Assembly (NCBI RefSeq): GCF_037975245.1
Contig: NC_092567.1
Location: forward strand, 26,148,376-26,208,375
Length of the DNA: 60,000 bases
Source: Apostichopus japonicus
Lineage: Eukaryota; Echinodermata; Holothuroidea; Aspidochirotida; Stichopodidae
Direction: 5' to 3'
The first letter of the stretch is position 1. Each line of letters starts with the position of its first letter. A program made the translations under genes and the position numbers. Shown piece by piece: positions 35,447 to 48,300 of this stretch. The notes beneath the pieces were generated by a model, which worked only from the letters and a program-made list of their open reading frames with translations, did not search any database and was not told where the DNA came from.

Positions 35447-37724
35447 AGTCGGCTGATTTTGGGTCCACTTCTGAGACATGACCACACCACAGAATTATCC
35501 AGCTTCAGCCCCTTCTAAAAAGCCACCAGCCGTTCCACCGAAACCTGTGTTTGAAACCTCGGAGCCAGCAGAAGACCAAATTGTACAGAATGGCGGATTT
35601 CACAAGAAGCTGGAGATCTTTGAGCGCATCGCACAATCAAACCAAGTGGAAACGGAAAAGGACAAAGAAACAGACTACAAGCAGGCGACCAATCAAACTA
35701 GGACTATCAGAAGGAGGACAAAAACTAAAGACAAGGAGAACAAAAATTATGAAAGGCTAAATGTAAGTCCAGTGAGGCGTCGGCCATCCAACCCTACCCC
35801 TGATCTTGCTCCCTGGGATAGTGTCAGGGGTAAGAGACGAGTCGAGTCCGATCCAGATCAGACCCTCATCATCAGAGATACCGATGAGGAAGCCGAAGTG
35901 TTTGTTTCAGAGGTCAGAATGCGCAAGGGTTCGGATGGCAGCAACAGCCACCAAGGATCAAAACTTGGTAAGGAAAAACCGGCACCCCCTCCTAAGAAAT
36001 CCTACTTGATCAAGTATGGAACACCTAATACGGCAGCAGCAGGACGTACATTGTCATTGGAAAATGAGTCTGGTGAGGCTGCTAAGGCTGTGCAATCAAG
36101 ACGGTCATCGGATGGACATGAGAATCTACATGCTAAGTCTGGCCAGTATAATGTAAATACAAAAACCCTCAGTCATTCAAGGACAGAAGATGTCGGCATG
36201 CCTCGAGAGAAATTTGTGAAGACAGAAAAGGGGCCTAAGCCAGCAGTACAGGCCAAACCAAAATTAGCTCCTAGAGCTGTTAGTCAGGCAGTCAATTCAA
36301 ACAGAATCTCAGTTCTTGATATGATTGGAAACTTTGAAAACAAAAGTAATACCAGGACCCTGGGCAGGGTAACAAAAAAGAAAGCAAAGGGGTCAGAACT
36401 TGGAATGGTGCCAGGGCTTGGGATGGGACCGGGGTTTGGGATGGGACCAGGGTTCGGGGCAAGGAGTAACGGAGACGTTCAGCGAGATCAGACAAAACCA
36501 GCAGTTCTTTCTAGGAGGCTCTCTCGAAGCCTGGGAAACATCAGTGAGATTGCAACCTCTACTGTGGATGTGAAATCTGTGATTGCTAATAGATTGAAAT
36601 TACATCCTAAGGAAAAAAGTCAAACCTCTTTTGAGAGTGTGTTAGAGGAGAGAAAGTTAGATGAAGGAAGTACAGGACATGTAACATTTGGTGGTATTCC
36701 TCCAAGGCTTGATTCCAAGCCACCACCAGAGGTCAATCCCCCTCCTCCAAGGATAAAGCCAACCCCCTTAAAATATACCAAATCAGATATTTCAGCACCT
36801 TATGATAGTTGGGATTCGACAAAAGACGTGACTGGCCAAGTGAAAAAAGCTCTTAAACCTCCCAAAAAGGAGCGTGAAGTATCTTATGACAGCTCAAACT
36901 CATTAGGAAATTTAGACAGTCAAGATAAGGTACCTATTAATCCTCCCAAGTCAGAACCGCCTGTGACCTATGACCGCTGGAGTGCACCAACCTCAAATGG
37001 AGAAGATAAGGTACCTCCTCTCCAGCCTCTCAAGAAAGATACGTCAGTCAGCTACGATAGTTGGACATCTTCACTAAACTCGAACGATAATGAGAAAGAA
37101 TTAGCTAAACCTTCAACAACAGGTGCTCAAGTAACCTATGATACCTGGAAAGATACATCTCACTCCAGTGATCAAGGAAGGATAGTAGTCCTAACAGACA
37201 AAATAGAAAATTCAAGTCCACCTCCAATGTATGACCCTCCGAAAGTTATCTTAAGGAATAAAAACAGGCAATCCCTTCCACGTAGCCATAGGATCAATCG
37301 AAAGGTATCTGTGGACAAGCCAGGGTACGCACCCCCGTTACCCCCGCCTGGAACCATCGGAGAATACAAGACACCGTTGAGTTCAATGCATAACAGGAAT
37401 TCGGTGTGCGAGCTGCCTATGAAACCCCAACTCAGACAGAACTCCAGGCCCAAGTCTGATACAAGTTTCATTAGTGGTACCTCTATCTATGCAATGCCAG
37501 GGGTGGACCCCAATGGGGGGGCCTTTGGAAGCCCCAGACATAAATACCATGTGCTGGAAAATCACAACTCTTTACCTATTGAATCGATGGCCATATTTGG
37601 AACGAGAATGACGTCTAAGACTGTGGAAGATGAAGGTGGTTATACTATCCCAGGGAGTCATAACTGGGGCGTATACAGCACCCCGGTGATTGATAAAGTT
37701 ACGGTTCCTCCAACATTGGATCAG
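35447..37724 (+). CDS. Proline-rich, tyrosine-motif scaffold-like protein, large exon
   Basis: The coding part is 35478-37724, 749 codons. An acceptor (TTCGCAG at 35446) precedes 31 nt of 5' UTR with in-frame stops, so ATG 35478 is the start on this transcript. The exon ends at CAG|GTACAA in phase 0; unspliced, the frame stops two codons later. SH3-ligand-type prolines occur at 15-23 (KPPAVPPKP), 167-174 and 256-266. A GMGPGFG repeat lies at 315-327. Tyrosines Y442, Y470, Y498, Y526 and Y554 sit exactly 28 residues apart in YD(S/T/R)W-like motifs. YxxP motifs follow at 617, 630, 671, 722 and 733. No folded domain, signal peptide or membrane segment is seen; the chain is highly charged and probably disordered. 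I do not recognise the family. An adaptor bound by SH3 and SH2 proteins is the inferred role. Confidence 0.88.
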
Positions 37725-39751
37725 GTACAATGAATAACTCCTGTTGGTAACATTGTAACAATAATAACAACATTGACTATGTAGGTGTATGCTATAGATC
37801 TTATATAACAAAAGTGTTTCAAAGGTCATCTGTAAGGTCATTCAAAGATCATCAAAGGTCATCTGTATTGGTCCCAAATTTGCTACAAAGTAAAATAATG
37901 GTCACACATGGTCAAACTTTCAACAAGCTTTTTACTTCCATGTTTAATTTTGTTTTTTAACTCTCTGAAAACGGTTTGTTTGTCTTATGTTGCTCTCCTC
38001 AATGTATGTAATTCGGAGATACAGAACCAAGTTTGGAAACGATCTTTGAAAACATTTTAAGCGGGCTAACATTCAGGGCCAATTCTGAGGAACTTTTAGT
38101 GGTAGTGAAATATAAACATGTCCTTTGCTGTCATTCATAGAAGCGTAATTCAGTGAAGTTTCGTAGAATAGTGGATATTTTCAAAATCAAGGCAAGAAGC
38201 ACACTTTAAGTCTCATTACGTGTTTGCCAAATTTAAACTTTGACTTCTCCAGCTTACTGCACTAAAAACTCAGTGTAAATGACACCATTCTATGCAATAT
38301 CCATATCAATATTCATTATTTTTATTGAGTTATCTGTTGTTAAACATCTTCTACAAACTTCAATCAAAATTTGCAAGCCCCGCCGAACAGATCATGCGCT
38401 TATCAAATCTCTCTGGTTTGTTTACATCCGTTACATCCGTTCACTTTCGTGGCTAGCCTGTGGTATGTTCATTTTCTTGAATAGTATCTTTCTTTCGGTC
38501 TTACCGATGTAGCTTGTGAAATTGTGTCATTTCCTTCCATTGCAATGAATAAACAGGTGTTTTCAGACGTTTCCTCAGTGGAATTCGGTATTAAGTGGAT
38601 GATACGAGTATACAGTATATACATGTAGGTTACATTTGTGTATTTGAACATGCTGATATGGGCGGTCGCAGTGATTTTATGGTAAATCGTGCACACCATA
38701 AGGGCAACAGAAAATAATTTCTTTCTTTTGATTTCGACAGCTTTTCTCCATTAAACCCACCTGGTCAGAGTGCATTTATAAAAAGAAACATTGAATCTAC
38801 TTCGGAAGTTTGTCTTCCGAAATTCATCAGCACACTTGTATTGAGACTTTATAATCAAAACAAGAGAGTTGCAAACTGCATAGCTACCTGAAAACCTAAT
38901 CTTTAGATTGTTATTGATTTAGCTTCAAAAGTGAAGTTTTTAAAGATATCCTATTACTACTCGACATGTTTACAACTACTTCAGGATAAGAAAGTGATTA
39001 GGGGGCTTGTGTTGTCATCAAGGCAAATCATCTGTTTTGCTTGTTTCCTTTTATAATTCATCTGAGCTGATATGTCCTTGAAATGTGATATTTTTAGATT
39101 TATTGCAAACTTTCTCCAGCAGTGGCTGTGTACCAACACAATTTCAAAGTTCACAAATATATAAATGTATTTGCAAGTTTTGATTATAACTTTGCCAAAG
39201 GCTCAGATACATGATTTTGATAACAGCTGCCCGATTAGGTCACAGCAGACTCAAAGCAGGACTGATTTGTAGCAAGTTTTGCTGGTTTCTATCTGAAAAT
39301 TTCTTCTAAGGTTGTGTGAATTTAGCAGAACATTTATGCAATAGGTGTTTGTCCCTTAGATGAACTCCAGGATAGTGTTTTGCTTGATCCAGACCACCAG
39401 GCAGACCTTACATACATCAGTCCTGTTACAAGCAAACATATAGTCTGGAGCAAACATATAGTCTGGAGCAAACATATAGTCTGGAGCAAACAAGCAAACA
39501 CATAGTTAGAGTGGAAGCATGGCCTGCGACAGTCTGACATATCAGTCCCTGCATTCCAAGCAAAACATAAAGTCATGAAAAAATTACAAGATGGAAAAAG
39601 CCTTATGTTTTAGCACTGTTACAAGCAAAACACAGTCAAGAGAAAACTATGGCTTTGATCTGTTCATGAAGACATCTGCCCATTCTATTCTGACTTAGCA
39701 TTTCCTGATTAGCTTTATTTTCTGTTATTTTTTGTGTATATTTTTTAACAG
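37725..39751 (+). other. Intron between the large exon and the 141-bp exon
   Basis: Bounded by CAG|GTACAA and TTTTTTAACAG. It includes an 18-bp minisatellite at 39432-39490. No additional exon recognised. Confidence 0.65.
39432..39490 (+). repeat. 18-bp minisatellite
   Basis: Three tandem AGCAAACATATAGTCTGG units, then a partial fourth. Confidence 0.9.
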
Positions 39752-39892
39752 CTACCCCAGTCCAGCCATTCAGATAACCATCCTAGATCAAATAACAATG
39801 CTGTTCCACCTGGTATCCATGGTTACACGGAACCTACCATGCCAGAGGGTCCAGCTACTCAAAATCAGAGACAATTCAAGCCCTTAAATAAG
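39752..39892 (+). CDS. 141-bp exon of the same gene
   Basis: Flanked by a strong acceptor (poly-T then TTTTTTAACAG) and a strong donor (AAG|GTGAGT). It is exactly 47 codons and open in the frame set by the upstream exon. It starts LPQSSHSDNHPRSNNAV and ends with RQFKPLNK. It is symmetric (phase 0 at both ends), so it could be skipped without changing frame. The polar, Pro/Ser/Asn-rich composition matches the upstream exon. No domain recognised. Confidence 0.75.
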
Positions 39893-40225
39893 GTGAGTAA
39901 TCCCATCCACATCTTGAAGTGATCCGTCAACTCAAGTTTTTATTTCAGTTTAAACATTTTTGTCCGTAAATTAGTAAAATGAGAATTTAATTTTCACCGG
40001 CAACCCTTGAGACAAGTGTACTTGAACAAGTCTTACAGATGATCAAGAAGTCAGGTGGAAAAACGACCGTCCTGATTTGGGGAACATTTCTGTCAAAATG
40101 TCGGGTGACTTTCTTTATTTTGGGAGAAAAGTTTCTAGATGTCTGAACTCTTCTCTTTAGCTGAGCTGCAACATTTTCAGACATTTAGATGTTTTCCATC
40201 CTTTTGGTTTGTGAGGAGACAGGTG

Positions 40226-40570
40226 AGGTTGGTAAATTCCAAGCCCAATCATACTGTTGGTATAAATTCCAAGCCCAGGTAGTGTTGGTGTAAATGCAAA
40301 GCCCAGGTAGTCTTGGTGTAAATTCCAAGCTCAGGTAGTGTTGGTTTTAAATTCCAAGCCCAGGTAGCCTTGGTATAAATTCCAAGGCCGGTAGTGTAAA
40401 TTCCAAGACCAGGTAGTCTTGGTGTAAATTCCAAGGCAAAGTATAGTGTTGGTGTAAATTCCAAGCCGAGGTATATTGTTGGTGTAAATGCTAAGCCCAG
40501 GTAGTCTTGGTGTAAATTCCAAGCCCAGGTAGTCTTGGTGTAAATTCCAAGCCCAGATAGTGTCAGTTTT
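40226..40570 (+). repeat. ~27-bp minisatellite
   Basis: About twelve units of the type TAAATTCCAAGCCCAGGTAG followed by TCTTGGTG or TGTTGGTG, with point changes and one short unit. It starts about 330 bp after the donor of the 141-bp exon. The repeated minus-strand peptide is an artefact. Confidence 0.92.
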
Positions 40571-42689
40571 AAAAACCAACTCCTGAAATGTATATCAATG
40601 AGGATGAAAAAGAAATACTGTACATTTTTATCATATAAAAGACATAGCTGTACTGTATTGTGCATATATTCCACACATAAATGATTGTTTAACTAACACA
40701 ACAACTCTATGGTGTGCAGTAAGATATCTAGGGAGATGGAGCCGTTCATCCCACACGTGAAACCGAATTTAAAATACAGCATTTATTTCACTCTTCTCTT
40801 CCATGTCCTCAAACAACATATGCACTCAAATCTATGTTAGCCTACCCAAGCTGGTACATTTTGTCACTCCCCCCCCCCTAACCCAGTGACCCATTATCAG
40901 GTCAACTTCCACTTCCTGTTCTTTCCATATCTACCATTCTGCACCTGTCCAATCAAATCTCTTTTCGAATATCACTGGTTTCATTCGGTGTTGTATTTCT
41001 TTGGATCCACAGAAGTTTACTTTTCGTTGATCGTAAATACAGTACGCATACCAGACGAGCTATGTGGTAACTAGGCTATTCTAGGCTTGTAGTGTCTGCA
41101 ATGGGCAATAATACAAAATGTTTCTGGACTTTTTCAAGGTCCATCCCCCTGTAAGCTATCAATAAACTATCAATAAACATGTTCCAAATCATATCAATAT
41201 GAACAGTAATAAGTGAGCACTGCTCTTATATATCAATGTTAGGTATACATAAATATGCATCAATGTTAGGACTCAAGTCCCTTACAATGATAAGCATATA
41301 TAGATGCACTTAATTCTTTTAGAGTATGACTTCTGCACGTTACTGTCTTAAACTTAGCATTGCCAATTTTCTTAATGATTTTATTGAAAATATTGGCCTA
41401 CAATTTTTTTTTTTTTTTTAAATAACAAAACCCCATAAATTTTGGGAATTCAGAACTTACTGAATTTTGAAATATGACTGTTGTACTATCCCCACTATAT
41501 TGTAAAATTTATAACTTCACATCTCTTTCACTTCACTGCCATGTACAACATCAATAACAAAGTACTTAAAGATTGATTTTTCCTTGGTGATTACTCATTT
41601 CTGAAAGTCTCTCTGCCAGGCTATAAAATTTGAGTCTATGATATTAACTATTAATATGTCTTAGTCATACTTGCATCAATTTTTGCTACAAAAGAATTGT
41701 TTTCTTCCAGAAAATGATAACTGACTAGATCATTCATGTGTGTTACATTGTGATTCTCATTAGATAGACTTTAATGCCTTCCCGACAGGCATGCAATATG
41801 TAGATACTGCATTCACACCGTTGACAATAATTGGTTCTTTGGTATCTCGTCCTTCCGTCTATAGCAACTGTGAAAGTCAGTGTTGTCCCAGTCTCCCCAA
41901 CATTTGTTTTAGATTGAATCACTGGGGACTGTATGATATACAGTATGTTTGTGAGGAGAGTAATGTATGTTTCTCAATGTCGTCCTGGTCTCCATAGCGT
42001 CTTGCAGATACAGTAACGGAGATAGATTAAGAGATCAGTAAGCCTCCTTCTCTTTGTTTTTGGCTCAGTAAAACCATGTGACATACATTAATCTCTTGAT
42101 AAAGTCTCTCACACTCTTAAGACAATTATGACTTGTTGCGTGAAAGGAATTTTGATGTTAGAGACACTTACAGTAGTACACAACACTGCTATCTGTGGAG
42201 GTTGTATTTCTTGATCAGTTTTATGTTTTTTATTTTTATAGAATTGACCTTTAATATTGGAGGCTCATTATGGAGAGTTGCTGACTTACCAGGCCTAGCA
42301 AGTAGACCTTAGGTCAGTTCTTCATAAGCAATGAAAAATCAATAAAAATCATAATACTTTTATGGCCCCCAAGACATCTTTACCACACATTTACAAAGCT
42401 CCCCAAGACAATATGATGTGAAATGTCATCAACTGGAATTCATCTTGTTGATGAAATATCTATATGTTTGAATAATTCAAATTGCAATTTGATACTAATA
42501 ATTAGAAGTGGAAGTCAATTTTGATTTATCCTTAAAATAAGCATTTCAAACTAAGCTTATGTTTTTTCAAGTGGAAATACCTTTGATTAAGTGGATTTAC
42601 TGCAGAAAATAACTTGCACTCTTTTCTTTGTTCTTCTGTTTTGTTGGAAGATGACATGTCAACATTCAGCTCTGAGTCAGTCTTTAACT

Positions 42690-43490
42690 GGATTTATTAC
42701 TGTATGTGTGTGATGTCATATTATTACTGTATGTATGTGTGATGTCATCATATTACAGTATGTGTGTGATGTCATCATATTACAGTATGTGTGTGTGTGT
42801 GTGTGTGTGATGTCATCATTTATTACTGTCTGTGTGTGATATGTCATCATTTATTAATGTATGTGTGTGATGTCATCATATATTAATATACTATATTTAT
42901 GTGATGTCATCATATTACAGTAAGTGTGTGATGTCATCATTTATTACTGTATACATGTGTGTGTGTGTGATGTCATCATTTATTACTGTGTGTGTGTGAT
43001 ATGTCATCATTTATTAATTCATATATTACTATATTTATGTGATGTCATCATATATTACTATATTTATGTGATGTCATCATATTACAGTATGTGTGTGATG
43101 TCATCATTTATTACTGTCTGTGTGTTATATGTCATCATTTATTAATGTATGTGTGTGATGTCATCATATATTACTATATTTATGTGATGTCGTCATAGTA
43201 CAGTATGTGTGTGATGTCATCATTTATTACTGTATGTGTGTGAGATGTCATCATTTATTACTGTGTGTGTGACGTCATCATTTATTACTGTATATGTGTG
43301 ATGTCATTATTTATTACTATATATGTGTGATGTCATCATATTACAGTATGTGTGTGATGTCATCATTTATTAAGTATGTGTGTGAGATGTCATCATTTAT
43401 TACTGTATATGTGTGATGTCATTATTTATTACTGTATGTGTTTGATATCATCATTTATTAAGTACTGTATGTGTGATGTCATCATAAGAG
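42690..43490 (+). repeat. ~30-bp minisatellite carrying TGATGTCATCA
   Basis: Roughly 20 units of the form TGTGTGTGATGTCATCATTTATTACTGTA with variants and (TG)n expansions. The core TGATG-T-CATCA is an inverted repeat. One unit near 43270 reads TGACGTCATCA, a CRE-type bZIP site. Spliced frames are not evident. Confidence 0.92.
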
Positions 43491-43745
43491 CTCAGTATGA
43501 TATTCCTGCAGTCAATTTGTTGCCAGGTAACAAATTGAAAACTCTTCATTTTGTAAGAGCAATTATCATAAATGAAAATTAAAAATATCCAAACGTGACC
43601 TCTAATATCAATGGATTAATTTCTTTGCAAATTAATACCCTTTAAAAATGTGACTCAAAAGGCATTGGGCGCTTATTTATTTCTAGAATAGAATGTAAAC
43701 TTAGATCCATTGATATATGACAGTATATATCTCTCTGTATGGTAG

Positions 43746-43799
43746 TCTGGCTTATCTGTCCTTCCAAATAATCATCCTGTCTCAAAGTTATTCATGAAG
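43746..43799 (+). CDS. Possible 54-bp cassette exon
   Basis: An acceptor-like CTCTCTGTATGGTAG precedes 18 open codons (SGLSVLPNNHPVSKLFMK) that end at AAG|GTAAGT, a near-consensus donor. Phase is 0 at both ends and fits the flanking exons. It is short, and the acceptor is moderate, so a chance match is possible. Confidence 0.35.
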
Positions 43800-44733
43800 G
43801 TAAGTGGCCGTGAAATGCCATCTGGCTCTTAGATATATATATATGGCAGTGTCACAGTTGGCTTGCTGCATTGCAGAGAGCCAAGCTCATTTATGTAAAT
43901 TGGTGCATAATACCCAAGGGTCGTAGTAGAAATTTTGCAAAACAAAATTAACCTATTTTCTGCAAACCATTAAAGGTTTCACTGTTGATAATGAAATACA
44001 TCGTTTGGGCTTGTACAGAAGAGCAGTTCTCTGAAATTGAGGTTTGAATATAAAGGCAAGGTTAGCTTGTTTACAGTTGTTATAGCAACTGCTATCACCT
44101 TTGCGCTATGCATGGTTCTAAGTCATTCATACAGGTTCTCAGTACAGCTTGTTAGTTTACACAATTACATGTTTTTCATAGCAACATGCTTAGACTACAC
44201 ATGAAAGTATTGTGACCAGAATATTGCTGTTGGAGGGTCATGCCAAAAAATATGCTAGAAAGTCGAAAAGTGGTCACTGATATTCAAACTGTATCAAGAA
44301 TTTCTCTGCCAACATCAAAGTACTTTAAACTCATGTAAGTATTTACTCTATTAGTTTAATTACCCGCAAATAATTATCTGCGAAGAATTTAAAAGATCTG
44401 AACCTTTAACCAGAAAGGAAAGTAATGTTCAATGAATTTCAGCTATTTCTAGCAAAAAGAGAAGAAGGTAAAGAAAAGAAAAATACATATTAGTTTTACA
44501 GTTTTGGGATAGTTCTGAAAGTGGAATAGTTTTCTACAACTTCTTTTGTTGCTATAGAATTACTTTCATTCCCAGGTTACTTTCTAAATGCTGCAGATTT
44601 TCTCAATTAATTTTCTATGAGGGCCAGAGAGAGATACAGTCATTAGAGGAAGGAAAACAGAGGACCAGAGAAGTCTATCTTTGGAGTAATTAACAGGAGA
44701 GGGCTAATAGGTTGGATCACAGAGGGTCATAAT

Positions 44734-45370
44734 CAGTGCAGGATTTACAGTGGGGCACATGAGGGCCCAGGCCCGGCCCCCCCTCATTTAGGGGCCCCCA
44801 CATTTGGTTGTCCAACAAAATGGAGGCATAAGATGCCTTTCCGTCCGTCCGTCGATTGTCAACATGTAAATTATGGAACTTTGTTCCAACTCCACACTGA
44901 AAAAAGGTGTCTTTCCATAAATACATGGGGCCTATAAGTATGCATGGTCTTTGTTCTATGGCATTTGCGTAGGACACCACAAGCCCCATAAATACAGTGT
45001 TTACAAATGTAAATTCTGTCGGTTTGCACAAAACAAATTGACGTTCTAGCTATCAACCATCGATCATGTGATTCCTACAAAACGGAATATTGATTCCTGT
45101 AGGGGCATTAGAAAAAACAAAAACAAAACTTACATATTAATTGTAACAAAAGTCAATTTCCAGAACATGAGATTTCAAATTGAAAATGTTTAGGTGCAAC
45201 TTGCAAGGCCTGGGAAGTGCCATTTCCAGCAATCTGGGAAGCATTTTCTGCCATTTTGTGCATGCTACGCGCCAACCTATGGTGGCTCGCCGCTAAGATA
45301 GTGGGCCTAATTGTGAAACGGCCCCCAAACGATTCTGGCCCGGGCCTCCCACAAGCTAAATCCTGCCCTG
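44734..45370. mobile_element. hAT-like non-autonomous element
   Basis: The ends CAGTGCAGGATTTA and TAAATCCTGCCCTG are inverted repeats with small differences. Flanking octamers GTCATAAT (44726-44733) and GTTATGAT (45371-45378) match at 6 of 8, consistent with a decayed hAT 8-bp duplication. The interior shares CTACGCGCCAACCTATGGTGGC with the element at 23345-23723. There is no transposase frame. Confidence 0.7.
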
Positions 45371-48300
45371 GTTATGATAGCTAAATAGTACAATAGGTAA
45401 TCCACTTACAACTGACCCATAAAAACAAGCCAAAGTAGTTTTAGTTCATTCTCTGCATGGGTTATTTCTGAAACCAATGCTTTTAATTGGTTTGGACACA
45501 TCGCAGTAAGATTCACATTCAGTGTGTAGACTTGTGATGTATCAGTGTAGCATATAGCATGGCAATCACTCTGCACAGTTCAGTGTGCAGCTGTAATATC
45601 CAAACAAAGACTGCAAGGTTCCTTCCTCTTATCATAAAATGTCAGGTCTCTAAGCCAGTGATTGTGTGTAAACAAGAATAGCGCCCTCTAAAAACTCAAT
45701 TTTGACACGGCTTGCCAACTAGGCAGGAAATATTCAAGTGTGTGTGATGGGGAATCGATACAAATCAAAACTATCCCATTTTTTTGTATCATACAAATTT
45801 GAAGATCCTTTCTACCAAATTAAAGTAAAAGAGATTAGTTCAGAGGAAAAAGGTTGTTTTGGGAGTATAAACCAGGAATTTTTCTAAGAATCCTGGTGAA
45901 TATCATCATTTGGTTCCTGCATCCTGTTTAGACATATGTTCATTTGAGGGAATTCCCTGTATGATATGATGACTCTTATTTCTACCAGTTTCTATATATG
46001 ATAAAATCAACTACTTTCATTTTCCAAACAATTTCATAACCGTAAACACTTTTTTACTGCCACTGTTATATGAGAGTGATCCATATGTGGAATGTGTCTG
46101 ATCTTAGCCAAACAAGGTCACAGTTATTTATATATATATATATAGAATTACTGAATATTCATACATGACATTGTCAGATTCACTTTAAAGTGACTGTAAA
46201 TAAAGTGATGCAAAAACAAGTTTTCTTTTGGCAAGGCAAATATTTAGGGGATTTAAGTCCAGTAGCCAGAGAGGACCAAGTTCCTGTCCTACAACCAAAA
46301 TCGGGTCTGGTACATGACTGATTGAACTGTAAGAAAATATTCCCAAATAGGTAAAACAATAAATTCATGTCACCCCTCAATCACTTTGGGAATACTGAAC
46401 TAAAACAAGAAAAAAACGTTGTAGCTAGGACTATGATCCAGCCAATGGGAGGTTAATAGACCAAAGCTGGTGAACTTCCTATAAATACCGAGAAACATCT
46501 CTCCTACAGTGTACATATCAGCAATCTTTGTTATTTTCTTACATTTTTACCACAAACAAATTTGCTTGTTGGACTACTAAAAAGCAATACCTGAGAAACC
46601 AGAACAATTCCTTAACAAATATTGCCCTGTTTTGTGATATTAAACTTACATCATTCCTCTCTTACATGTACCTTAAAACTAACATTGTAAATTCTGCCAT
46701 CATTTCTTTTATAAAACATGTTTCCATCTTATTTTATTTACCAAATCTGTTATTATTGCTACATCACTATAATATCGGAAAACAAAAATGTCTTTGTCAA
46801 CTGTCTTCAAAAACATTCCAAAGAGTGGAAAAGAACTAGTGTGGAAAATATTTCCAAACTTGCAGTGACCTATGACCTCATAGAAAGGTAATTCAATACA
46901 ACTTTTTTATGAGATAATAACTATGGACATTTATCAGTCCCCTTTAACAATGTTTGACATATAGGATATCTTTAAAGGGTAACTGCTCTTATGAGATCTA
47001 CATTTTCTATGCTGAGTAGTTCTTGAGAATTGTAGTGGCCTTAAAGGGAACCTGTTTGTCCATAACCTAGTGTCAAGCTGTGTAAAATCATAAATATAAA
47101 TTAAAGGGACTTTCTGTGTTAATTTTGGTAAACTGTTGATGTTTATTCGATACTGCAAGATCCAGTAATATTTGCAGTTCATTATCATAGCCAGCCAGTT
47201 TTGGTTTCCAAAAGTTGAGTATAATGGTTGAAATTTCAGAGAATTTCTATTTTTTGCACTTTGTATAGATATAGCTAACCCTGATAAAGTCAAAGTTTCT
47301 AGGCAAGAAAATCTGATAAGCATCCTAAAAGGAATTCTTATGTTTGGTCAATTGCAATGTTATTAGGTTTGCTAAGTTTATTCAAAACTGACTGCTAAAT
47401 TGATCCAAAACTCTACTTTATGTAACAGAGGAAGCCAGAAATATACAAGAGCCAAACATCTTTTCTTGAGATATAATTGCTCTTTGATTCATTGTTTGAA
47501 TAATAACCTTTAAAGTTAGATAACAGTGTCTAAAGATAAGTATTTTAAATGCAGTCCACATCATCAGAGATTTTGGTTTTTGTCGATTGCAACAGCCATT
47601 GTTTGGATTATAATTATTATAGCATTGCTTTAGTAACTTAAAAGTTTTTCTTGGTTCACTATATCCCTAAGTTTGTCCTCAACAAGTTTGTTTGTGTTCT
47701 TTGCTTGTCTTTAGTTTATGTTAATTATCTCTAAGAGTATTTGTGTTATTATTCATTTTGTTTGTTTATTCATTGTATTTGATAATTTAATTATCTCATT
47801 ATGGTGATCTTATTTGTTTACTCAGTGTTACCACAAATTAAGTGACTTAATTGTATTAAGTCTGTACTAGTACTCCTATTTCATGCATATAGGTATTCAT
47901 TATTTGTACTTGTAGTCACCTATGGTGATATTGTACTCATGCTTTGTACTCAATGCATTTCATAATTTAGTACGTATACTAACTTGCAAGGTAAGAGGTC
48001 CCCAGAATTGGGCCCAAATTTTAGCAATTGCTAAAAATTGCCAGAATTTTTCAAATTACTTTCCTAGAGGTTCTGATCTTCCAACTTCATGGAGGGCCAG
48101 GTTTCTTCTTCACAGATTTATTAAGGTCATGTGACATAGATTTGCATACAGTAACTATGCCTACTACTAGTGGTTGATAAAAATTACCAATATCTATCAA
48201 ACCCAGCAAAACACTTTTAAAAAAAAACCTAAAACAGGGAAGTACCTGAATTTATTTTTAAGATGAGACTTAGTCATATTTTAACCAAACATTTACCAGG

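Larger units (their letters stand above)
39893..43745 (+). other. Intron with minisatellites
   Basis: It contains the 27-bp array at 40226-40570 and the TGATGTCATCA array at 42690-43490. C-rich and poly-T tracts lie at 40868-40880 and 41405-41419. No convincing exon; a frame at 41791-41997 lacks good splice sites. Confidence 0.5.

Noticed and set aside
40249-40674. 141-codon and overlapping 82-codon repetitive minus-strand frames
   Set aside because: Created by the ~27-bp minisatellite in the intron.
46528-47323. 103-codon plus-strand and 129-codon minus-strand frames
   Set aside because: AT-rich, no recognisable domain, first one lacks an ATG at its start, and both lie inside the host gene's intronic region.
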